A DNA stretch of 64,000 nt from positions 2,418,001 through 2,482,000 of the forward strand of contig NZ_CP145605.1 of assembly GCF_036884255.1 (NCBI RefSeq), read 5' to 3'. This DNA is from Paenibacillus tundrae (GTDB lineage Bacteria > Bacillota > Bacilli > Paenibacillales > Paenibacillaceae). The translations under genes and the position numbers were made by a program. The notes beneath the pieces were generated by a model. It searched no databases. It was not told the origin of the DNA and was given only the letters and a program-made list of their open reading frames with translations. Below are positions 18,532 through 25,090 of the stretch, piece after piece. Each line of letters starts with the position of its first letter. Position 1 is the first letter of the stretch.

Positions 18532-19239
18532 ATGACTCATAACGATAAAGAAGTTGAACTTATTCAGTTAGAAGTCCTGGATAAACCAAAGAAGAAAAAA
18601 GAAAAAGTGGCTGCTGAACCACTAGATTTGCTGCGATATGAACGAGAGTATTGGGAGAGTGGATTCGAACATATTGCTGGCATTGATGAAGTCGGTCGGG
18701 GATGCTTGTTTGGAGATGTGGTGGCGGCAGCGGTCATTTTACCTCGGGATCTGATTCTAGAAGGTGTGAATGATTCCAAAAAGCTGTCGGAGAAAAAACG
18801 CGATATGTTGTTTGAACTCATTATGGAAAAAGCGATATCTGTCGGTGTTGGTTTTGCGGATGCAAAAGAGATTGACCATCTTAATATTAAACAAGCGACT
18901 CGTCTGGCAATGAAGCGGGCAGTGGAAGGGCTTGAGGTTCGACCTGACTATCTCTTCGTAGATGCGGAAAAGGTCGATGTGACTATACCTCAGATGTCAA
19001 TCATTAAAGGAGATGCCAATAGTCAGTCCATTGCTGCAGCATCCATTATCGCGAAGGTGACCCGGGATCGACTGTGCAAGGAAGAATGGGAGACGTTATA
19101 TCCGGATTATGGTCTGTCGATACATAAAGGCTACGCTACAAAATTTCATCGGGAACAGATCATGGCTTTGGGAGCAACACCTATGCATCGCCGTAGTTTC
19201 CTAGGGAATTTGTTAGGGGAGCAACAAACGTTATTTTAA
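18532..19239 (+). CDS. rnhB: ribonuclease HII
   Basis: Endonuclease that removes ribonucleotides and RNA from RNA-DNA hybrids. The 235-residue product has the type 2 RNase H core with GIDEVGRGCLFG (Asp52-Glu53), the third acidic residue in YLFVDAEKVD, and the typical SIAAASIIAKVTRDR motif, preceded by a basic Lys-rich N-terminal stretch. ATG 18532 is favoured by GAAGG four bases upstream; an in-frame ATG at 18508 would add eight residues. It precedes ylqG as in Bacillus. Confidence 0.95.
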   Translation: MTHNDKEVELIQLEVLDKPKKKKEKVAAEPLDLLRYEREYWESGFEHIAGIDEVGRGCLFGDVVAAAVILPRDLILEGVNDSKKLSEKKRDMLFELIMEKAISVGVGFADAKEIDHLNIKQATRLAMKRAVEGLEVRPDYLFVDAEKVDVTIPQMSIIKGDANSQSIAAASIIAKVTRDRLCKEEWETLYPDYGLSIHKGYATKFHREQIMALGATPMHRRSFLGNLLGEQQTLF

Positions 19240-19240
19240 T

Positions 19241-19278
19241 CAACATCAGTTCAACTAACTTTAGTTGAACTGATGTTG
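19241..19278. terminator. perfect 18-bp inverted repeat after rnhB
   Basis: CAACATCAGTTCAACTAA (19241-19258) and its exact complement TTAGTTGAACTGATGTTG (19261-19278) are separated by CT only. It begins one base after the rnhB stop and ends 23 bases before the ylqG start. No T run follows. It may be a terminator, a processing site or a cruciform. Confidence 0.5.
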
Positions 19279-19301
19279 TTCAGACGAGAGGAGGGAAAGT
19301 C

Positions 19302-21359
19302 GTGAATATCAGCTCAATGATTCGAGGGCTACTCGGAGACAATAAACCAGGCGAAGCCAAACCTCTTGAATTAAAAGAAGGTCAGGTGGTACGTGGATCT
19401 GTTCTTAGTGTGTCAGATGATGGCGGAGATGCCGTTCTGCAAATACAGGGAGTACAGGTGAGGGCTAAGCTTGAGACGCCTCTGCGCCCAGGGGAAACCA
19501 CGTTGCTTCAGGTACAGCCACAGGGAGAGAATGGCGTCACTGTGATGAAACCGCTGGCTAATACGTTGTCGGAACTGCCTCAAGCATCGTTGAACAACCT
19601 GCTTCAAGAAGTAGGTTTGTCTGATACGAAAGGGAATCGTGAATTGTTACTGGCTATGCAGCGCAGTGGATTACCTCTGACCAAGGATAATGTCGCTATG
19701 ATTCAAAATATGATGACAGCTAAGCCCGCACAGGTTCCGGTGGAGGAATGGGTGCAATCAACGGGAATTGCTTTCCAGCGGGGGCTTCCCATTACGGCGG
19801 AGACTGTTAAAGGGTTACATCAGGCAGTGTTTGGTCCACCCTTGCATCAATTGTTAAACGGGCTTGCAGATCAGTTGGAATCCTTTCTCACGCAACAGCC
19901 AGGCAAGTCGGCTGCAACCACGGGAGAACAAGCTGGTGCGGCGAAGACAGCGATTAACCAGGGAGTGGCAATGCCCGTGACGGGAAGCCTGCAAGCAGAA
20001 GATGCCGCATTGCCTGCTGGTGCAGGGCGTCCTTTGGCAGCAACGAATGGAGCAGGACAGGCACCCGTTGCAATTGGGGGAACCCCTGTTATGACCGATG
20101 GCGCAGCAGAAGAGGTGGGAGCCCCATCAAAGGCGACCGGGCAACCGCCAGCAGCAGGCACCGGTAACGCTACGGAGGCTGCTGGCGTGAAAGCGGGAAC
20201 CAGCCAAGTGGAGACGCCTGGCAAGCAAGGAGCAGGTATTCCGGCGGGAACCGGAATACCTGGGGAGAGCCCGCGTGGTGCTGAAGCGGGCTCTGTGGGT
20301 CAGAGCCGCCCAGGTGCAATCGGGGCGGCAGATCTTCAGGCTGCCCGCGCAATCGCGGGACAGCCAGAAGCAGGCGCTGCCGGGCGAACTGCCGGCAGCG
20401 CTGAGGGCACGCCTGCGGCTGCGAGTGCAACGCCCGCAGCCGCGCAGGCGGCGCCAGCAGCAGCAAGCGCAGCGGAGCTTGCGCCTAAGCTGCTGGCGCT
20501 GCTGGATGCGCTGCGCAGCGCATCCACTGCCGCACCGGCACAGCCGGGTGCGGCAGCCCAGGCCGCCCCTGCATCGCAGGGCGGCCAAGCCGCTGCGGCT
20601 GCCGGAGGCGTGCCGCAGCAGGTTGCAGCCGGCGCTGATGCGCCGCCGGCTGGTGGAACTGCCGCAGCTCCTGCAGGTGCTGCGGCAACGCCCGGCACCC
20701 ACGGGGGAGACCCGTGGGTGGGGCGTGTGTTGAAGCTGCTCGGTGCAGAGCACGAGCAGCAGGCAGTGCACGGCGCAGCTGCGCAAGCGCGCGTGGGCGA
20801 CGTGGCGAGTCCGGGAACCACGGACACGCTGAAGGGCTTGCTGCTGCAGTTAGCCAGCAGCGACAATGTTCCGGCGGCACTCAAAGATGCCGCCGGGCAG
20901 GCTGTGCAATATTTAACGGGTCAGCAATTATTGCTGACAACCGATCGAAGCTCCACCTTTGCCCAGATGCATTGGTTCATTCCAATTACCGGCCCTGATG
21001 GGGAGGAGACTGCTTCAGTTCAGATTCAATCTCGCAGAGGCCAGCGCGGCGAACTGGATGCATCCAACTGTCGTTTGTGGTTTGACTTAGATATGAAGAG
21101 TCTGGGGCCAACTTTGGTGGATGTGCATGTCGTCAACAATATAGTCAGTCTGCGTGTGCTTAATGATCAGGAAGGTATGGGATCGCTACTCGAAAGTGGG
21201 CGTGAAGTCATTCATACGGCTCTTGATAAGCTAGGCTACCAACTGCTTACCTTTAAGACAGAACCTTGGCCGGTAGGCCAGGAACCTGGTGCAGAACGTA
21301 AAATTAATGCGTCGGATTATAGCCCTGAACGGTACAAAGGGGTGGACTTTAAAATATGA
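19302..21359 (+). CDS. ylqG: FliK-like hook-length control domain protein (YlqG)
   Basis: Predicted 685-residue relative of B. subtilis YlqG; function unknown, but the C-terminal part (about 555-660, from the IQSRRGQRGEL segment to YQLLTFKTEPWP) resembles the FliK C-terminal domain. The N-terminus (1-70) looks like a small beta domain (VVRGSVLSVSDDGGDAVLQIQG). The middle (about 200-510) is an Ala/Gly/Pro/Gln-rich low-complexity linker encoded by very GC-rich DNA. The start is GTG 19302 behind GAGGAGGG. The stop overlaps the ylqH start as ATGA, so the two are translationally coupled. FliK pairs with FlhB in flagellar export, and ylqH encodes a FlhB-tail-like protein. Confidence 0.82.
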   Translation: MNISSMIRGLLGDNKPGEAKPLELKEGQVVRGSVLSVSDDGGDAVLQIQGVQVRAKLETPLRPGETTLLQVQPQGENGVTVMKPLANTLSELPQASLNNLLQEVGLSDTKGNRELLLAMQRSGLPLTKDNVAMIQNMMTAKPAQVPVEEWVQSTGIAFQRGLPITAETVKGLHQAVFGPPLHQLLNGLADQLESFLTQQPGKSAATTGEQAGAAKTAINQGVAMPVTGSLQAEDAALPAGAGRPLAATNGAGQAPVAIGGTPVMTDGAAEEVGAPSKATGQPPAAGTGNATEAAGVKAGTSQVETPGKQGAGIPAGTGIPGESPRGAEAGSVGQSRPGAIGAADLQAARAIAGQPEAGAAGRTAGSAEGTPAAASATPAAAQAAPAAASAAELAPKLLALLDALRSASTAAPAQPGAAAQAAPASQGGQAAAAAGGVPQQVAAGADAPPAGGTAAAPAGAAATPGTHGGDPWVGRVLKLLGAEHEQQAVHGAAAQARVGDVASPGTTDTLKGLLLQLASSDNVPAALKDAAGQAVQYLTGQQLLLTTDRSSTFAQMHWFIPITGPDGEETASVQIQSRRGQRGELDASNCRLWFDLDMKSLGPTLVDVHVVNNIVSLRVLNDQEGMGSLLESGREVIHTALDKLGYQLLTFKTEPWPVGQEPGAERKINASDYSPERYKGVDFKI

Positions 21360-21664
21360 AAGATGAGCCGCAGCCGGATCTGCTTTCCAAAAAGGCTGTT
21401 GCCTTAAAATATGTACCAGGGGAAACAGAAGCGCCTGTTGTCGTGGCCAAAGGTCGTGGCAAAGTGGCAGAAGCCATTCTGGATAAAGCCAAGGAAAATG
21501 GTGTGCCTGTTCAAGAAGATGCGGCTCTGGTAGAGGTGCTCTCTAAGCTGGACCTAGATGAACAGATACCGGCGGAATTATATCAGTTAGTAGCAGAGGT
21601 ATTAACCTACATTTATAAAGCTGATCGAATGGCTTCTGGACGGGAGGAACAAAACGATTGGTAG
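21356..21664 (+). CDS. ylqH: FlhB C-terminal-like stand-alone protein (YlqH)
   Basis: 102-residue protein matching only the cytoplasmic tail of FlhB/YscU export switch proteins. Its core AVALKYVPGETEAPVVVAKG aligns with the segment of this window's FlhB just after the NPTH cleavage motif (AVALKYEGAEMEAPQIIAKG). The NPTH itself and all membrane helices are absent. The end (IPAELYQLVAEVLTYIYK) matches the FlhB end (IPADLFQAVAEVLAYVYK). It overlaps ylqG by four bases and yraN by seven. Role unknown; by analogy it could bind YlqG or the export gate. Confidence 0.88.
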   Translation: MKDEPQPDLLSKKAVALKYVPGETEAPVVVAKGRGKVAEAILDKAKENGVPVQEDAALVEVLSKLDLDEQIPAELYQLVAEVLTYIYKADRMASGREEQNDW

Positions 21665-22056
21665 ATCATATACCAGAACATCCATCCACTCCTAAGCTTA
21701 CACGTCAGCAAAAAGGAAAATTAGGCGAGCAAGCAGCTTGTCGGTGGCTACAAGAGCATGATTACGAGATCGTAGCCCAGAACTGGCGTTGTCGTAGTGG
21801 GGAGATCGATATTGTTGCTACGTTTGAAGAACTCGTCATTTTTGTTGAAGTCCGAAGTAGAAGCGGCGTAGGGAGATACGGTACACCACAGGAATCGGTT
21901 GATTTCCGTAAGGTGCAGCAGGTTCGTTCAACGGCCGCAGTGTATATGCAAAGGTCTGGAGAGCTCAATCGGCAAATCCGCTTCGATGTTATTGCAGTGA
22001 TGCAAGATGCGACTGGAGAAGCAATTTCCCTAGAGCATATTGTAAATGCGTTTTAG
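21658..22056 (+). CDS. yraN: UPF0102 (YraN) family nuclease-like protein
   Basis: 132-residue protein with the restriction-endonuclease-like fold of the UPF0102 family. GKLGEQAACRWLQ leads into the core GEIDIVATFEELVIFVEVRSR, which carries the D-ExV(R/K) nuclease-type residues. Biochemical role is not established for the family as far as I know. The start is TTG 21658 inside the end of ylqH, so it is probably coupled to the ylqG-ylqH unit. Confidence 0.92.
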   Translation: MVDHIPEHPSTPKLTRQQKGKLGEQAACRWLQEHDYEIVAQNWRCRSGEIDIVATFEELVIFVEVRSRSGVGRYGTPQESVDFRKVQQVRSTAAVYMQRSGELNRQIRFDVIAVMQDATGEAISLEHIVNAF

Positions 22057-22080
22057 AGCCGCTTTAATCTCACTTAAAGG

Positions 22081-22210
22081 CATTGCTCACCTGCTTTTCG
22101 CTCCTGCTGTGTCACGTTCTCTTGAAGCACTCAGTAAGATGCTTGCGAAAAACTTCTGATCCGATACGTAAATTCGGCAAAATCTATTCCTTTCGGAGTT
22201 CTAAGATACA
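22081..22210. repeat. diverged intergenic repeat, family A copy 2
   Basis: Aligns by eye over about 120 bases with the interior of the repeat at 6985-7134: shared blocks are CTGCTGTGTCAC versus CTGCTGCGTCAC, GCGAAAAACTTC versus GCGGAAAACTTC, AAATTCGGCAAAATCT (identical) and CTTTCGGAGTT versus CCTTCGGAGTT. The perfect inverted ends of copy 1 have decayed here. Confidence 0.65.
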
Positions 22211-22234
22211 ACTAAATAAATGAGGTTAAAAACG

Positions 22235-22280
22235 GACTTTATTGCCACGAACATCGTCGTGGTAGTGAAGTCTTTTTTTT
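22235..22280 (+). terminator. terminator after yraN
   Basis: GACTTTATTGCCACGA and TCGTGGTAGTGAAGTC pair with a few G-T wobbles around ACATCG or a shorter loop, followed by eight T residues. Confidence 0.85.
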
Positions 22281-22429
22281 GTTGATAGACTATACCCCAT
22301 CTTTCTATTGTTGCCAATTAAAGGGGTCGAATTTTAGATCCGTAATACTTCTATCTGCCTCGGTCTAATTCCAACATCTATCCTGATTGAGGTATTGTTA
22401 GAGTTTTGGTTATTTGCAGTAATTCCATA

Positions 22430-22458
22430 TTGTAATTGAATGATACAAATTGTATCAT
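22430..22458 (+). promoter_or_regulatory. promoter with overlapping palindromic operator before the small ORF
   Basis: TTGTAA (22430-22435), 17-base spacer, TATCAT (22453-22458). A perfect palindrome with arms ATGATACAA (22440-22448) and TTGTATCAT (22450-22458) around a central A covers the spacer and the -10, which is a typical repressor position. The small ORF starts about 50 bases downstream. Confidence 0.6.
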
Positions 22459-22508
22459 ATATCGTGGGAAATGACAGAAAAGAAGATTGAAGATAGGAGG
22501 AGAGGAAG

Positions 22509-22670
22509 ATGGAAAAAGAAGCGAATAGAATGGATACCAAAGTTAAGCGTTGTTGGCAAACGCCCAAAATGGATGTGTTGGAGGTGCAACATACCCTGAG
22601 TGGTGGTGGTGGAATCTGGCATTATGTATGGGACGGAGAGTTTTGGAAACTTGAATTACTTACAAGCTAA
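22509..22670 (+). CDS. 53-residue RiPP-like precursor peptide (orphan, lasso-leader-like)
   Basis: The product begins MEKEANRMDTKVKRCWQTPK and ends WDGEFWKLELLTS. The segment WQTPKMDVLEVQHTLSG has the spacing of paeninodin-type lasso leaders as I know them (aromatic-x-x-Pro-x-hydrophobic, then Thr ten residues after Pro and small residues next). The putative core opens SGGGGIWHYVWDGEF, but no Asp or Glu falls at ring positions 7-9, so a canonical lasso ring is not supported. AGGAGG at 22495-22500 is eight bases before ATG 22509, an excellent site. No B, C or other maturation genes are near. It has its own promoter and operator. Expression is likely; product class is inference. Confidence 0.6.
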   Translation: MEKEANRMDTKVKRCWQTPKMDVLEVQHTLSGGGGIWHYVWDGEFWKLELLTS

Positions 22671-22725
22671 CACTGACTGGCTGTTGTATGACAAGACCTA
22701 TAAATAGACTAATGAGGTGAAACCC

Positions 22726-23955
22726 ATGTTTATGAGTAAGTGTTCTAAATGGATCTCTCGATCATTCATGCTGGGCTTCTTTATGATCTTACTTAGTGTT
22801 GTGTACGCTGGAACGTCTTACGCATTGGAGCAAGAAGGGGTCTCCTCCACCGCACAAGAAAACGATGCCCAACCACCAGCCATTATTTATGGGAAAATAA
22901 CGGATCGAGAAGGCTACAGCGTCCCTTATGCCAAAGTGGATTATGAGCTTTATTATCGGGGCGATACGACCAAACATAGTCTGGTCGCTGATGAAAACGG
23001 AAACTATCGTTTTGAAGCAGTCGTTGAAGATTATACAGATCTGACATTGTACGTTGAAGCAGATGGCTTCATTACTTATGCATCCTATAGACAATATCAA
23101 AATTATACGTTAAGTCCTGGGGATGAAGTGAACATCAATGTAAGTCTATATGAGCCTTCTACCATTGTGGGTACGGTAACAGATCCAGCGGGTCAGCCGA
23201 TTCCTGGTGCAGCAATTAAAGTGACAAGTATAACAGATCGTGTAATACAGACGGATGCAAATGGAAGATATACGGTTACGGGCATCGATTACGATTATAA
23301 CGCGAACATCGCCATCTGGATCGATAGTCCGGATCATCTTCCGTATCTACAAGACCGTCTAGGCATTGATGCTGGTCAAACGTTACGTATCGATGTAGTA
23401 CTGGAAGATGCTGCTCATGTCAGAGGACAGATTGTTGATGCTAGTGGGAATCCGGTAGCAGGCGTCAAAGTTAGTGGGTACACAGAACGAGCCACAACCG
23501 ATGCTCAGGGACATTACTTACTTAAACGGATTCCAACAGGATCAATTACAATCGTTGCGGAAGCAGCTGGTTATCCCAAACATAGTAAATTAGCAAATTT
23601 AACTCCGGGAGATCATAATACCGTCGATTTTGTATTACGCGTGAACCAAGATATTCAGCCTCCAGTTACCAAGTATCGTCTGGTACCATTAACAGAAACG
23701 ATTAATGGAAAGCTATATATTGTTGGCTTTACGTTTAGATTGCAAGCCACGGATGAAGCTAACGGATCAGGCGTAAAGATAACGCAATATCGTTACAATA
23801 GCGGAGAATGGATGACCTATAATGGTCCTGTTAAATTTTATGCAAATGACGTAAAGTTGGTGGAATACTACAGCACGGATGTGGCAGGGAATGCGGAGAA
23901 AATGAATAAAATGGACTTTGTAAATGGTATCTTTGAAGGTGCCGGCTCGTACTAA
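22726..23955 (+). CDS. secreted protein with carboxypeptidase-regulatory-like repeats
   Basis: Predicted 409-residue exported protein. A signal peptide (about 1-34, hydrophobic core FMLGFFMILLSVVYAG, then SYALEQ) is followed by about three beta-sandwich CarboxypepD_reg-type repeats, with markers such as IIYGKITDREGYSVPYAKV, IVGTVTDPAGQPIPGAAI and VRGQIVDASGNPVAGVKV. A C-terminal domain (about 330-395) ends in YYSTDVAGNAEK, as in OmpL47-type beta domains. No catalytic peptidase is present. ATG 22726 is chosen because GAGGTG lies just before it. It starts 56 bases after the small ORF, so both may share a transcript; a terminator follows at 24012. Confidence 0.85.
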   Translation: MFMSKCSKWISRSFMLGFFMILLSVVYAGTSYALEQEGVSSTAQENDAQPPAIIYGKITDREGYSVPYAKVDYELYYRGDTTKHSLVADENGNYRFEAVVEDYTDLTLYVEADGFITYASYRQYQNYTLSPGDEVNINVSLYEPSTIVGTVTDPAGQPIPGAAIKVTSITDRVIQTDANGRYTVTGIDYDYNANIAIWIDSPDHLPYLQDRLGIDAGQTLRIDVVLEDAAHVRGQIVDASGNPVAGVKVSGYTERATTDAQGHYLLKRIPTGSITIVAEAAGYPKHSKLANLTPGDHNTVDFVLRVNQDIQPPVTKYRLVPLTETINGKLYIVGFTFRLQATDEANGSGVKITQYRYNSGEWMTYNGPVKFYANDVKLVEYYSTDVAGNAEKMNKMDFVNGIFEGAGSY

Positions 23956-24011
23956 GTGGCTCTTACTAGAAACCGTAGGAACGTTGACAGTTAAATAGGT
24001 GTGAGTAGATC

Positions 24012-24068
24012 GATGCTTTTAATCTCTGCATTCCTCTCGAGGGGGCAGGATTGAGAGCATCTTTTTTT
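24012..24068 (+). terminator. terminator after the secreted repeat protein
   Basis: GATGCTTTTAATCTCTGC and GCAGGATTGAGAGCATC form a wobble-containing stem around a CTCTCGAG-containing loop, followed by seven T residues. Confidence 0.82.
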
Positions 24069-24116
24069 ATGAGAATAGGAGATAGAAGATGAGGAGATCC
24101 ATAGCGGTCAGCTTTT

Positions 24117-24146
24117 TTGAATCTGGAGAACAGAACGATGTATAAT
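24117..24146 (+). promoter_or_regulatory. promoter of the nitroreductase gene
   Basis: TTGAAT (24117-24122), 18-base spacer, TATAAT (24141-24146), about 100 bases before the start. No operator was recognised. Confidence 0.5.
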
Positions 24147-24244
24147 AAAGAAGCAACTTAACAGGTTGTTTTATATCAAATCATATGCTTGGCTTACAAG
24201 CTGTTACACCATAATTTAAACAAGAAAGCCTAGGAGGTTATGTT

Positions 24245-24796
24245 ATGAGCAAATCAATTCAGACAGGAAACGCGGTCATTGAGGCGATTAAAAATCGCCG
24301 AACGGTCAAAAAATTCAAAAAAGACGCGGTGCCAACAGATAAAATTATTGAATTATTAGAAGCAGCCGTATGGGCTCCTAATCATAAACTGCGCGAACCT
24401 TGGCGGTTCCTTTTATTTACTGGGGATGGCCGCAAAAAGCTAGCTCAGGCAATTGATGCTGAGATGGGAGAGGACAATAAATTCTCAGCTAATATTAAGC
24501 AGGTTCCTGCGGTGATGTTGGTTGTACTGGAAGAGGATCCGCGCCAAAATATTTGGGATGAGGATTTTGCTGCGGTTAGCGCGCTCGTACAGAACTTTTT
24601 ACTTGCAGCCTGGAGTGAAGAGATTGGCACATTCTGGGTAACGAAACCATTTTTATATGCTCCCAAATTTCGTAAACCACTCGGCATTGAAGCAGACGAA
24701 AAGATTATTGGCATGATCTATATGGGGTACCCGGATGTTATTCCTTCAGCTAAAGAACGTACATCTGCAAAAGAAAAGCTGACTCTATTTGAATAA
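24245..24796 (+). CDS. nitroreductase family protein
   Basis: Predicted FMN-dependent oxidoreductase of the nitroreductase superfamily, 183 residues. The N-terminal motif AIKNRRTVKKFKKDAVP and the following AAVWAPNHKLREPWRFLLF are the FMN-binding signature. The C-terminal part has GTFWVTKPF and EKIIGMIYMGYPD, both typical. Physiological substrate is not evident. The start ATG 24245 follows AGGAGGTT. It stands alone with its own promoter. Confidence 0.9.
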   Translation: MSKSIQTGNAVIEAIKNRRTVKKFKKDAVPTDKIIELLEAAVWAPNHKLREPWRFLLFTGDGRKKLAQAIDAEMGEDNKFSANIKQVPAVMLVVLEEDPRQNIWDEDFAAVSALVQNFLLAAWSEEIGTFWVTKPFLYAPKFRKPLGIEADEKIIGMIYMGYPDVIPSAKERTSAKEKLTLFE

Positions 24797-24804
24797 TCTA
24801 TTTT

Positions 24805-24980
24805 CATAACGTACGTTATGTTAAGTTGTAACTATTTTGTCGACGTTTGGTGAAGAATGAGGTGATACGAATCGCCCCAATTTACGCTACATTTCCTTAT
24901 ACATGGGAATGCTACATAGGTTGAACTTATCCGTTTATAGCAGAAACAAGACCCTAAGGACAGTTGTTTGTTTTCTTGGG
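24805..24980. repeat. intergenic repeat candidate, family C, with 16-bp palindrome at one end
   Basis: Starts with the perfect palindrome CATAACGTACGTTATG (24805-24820). On the minus strand the following DNA reads as a broken frame with FNLCSIPMYKEM and then RKLGRFVSPHSSPNVDK after a stop, a pattern I recall from intergenic regions of other Paenibacillus genomes; this is memory, not a search. The rest of the gap to 25091 has no gene I can support. Confidence 0.45.
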
Positions 24981-25090
24981 TTGGGGCCGTAAACGTGTGT
25001 TCATTCAATCTATAAGCAAGCGTAAATGGGGCTATTTGTAATGTTTGAGTTAAACCATCTCTAATCACAAAGTGGATTACGGCATTCTTT

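Noticed and set aside
20127..20884. Long minus-strand and alternate-frame ORFs of up to 219 codons over ylqG
   Set aside because: They exist only because the GC-rich Ala/Gly/Pro codons leave few stops in any frame. They show Arg/Cys/His-rich nonsense composition, and the + frame has the FliK-like domain and operon coupling.
22509..22670. Firm call of a lasso peptide
   Set aside because: The leader spacing fits, but the core lacks an acidic residue at ring positions 7-9 and no cyclase or protease genes are nearby, so only a RiPP-like label is justified.
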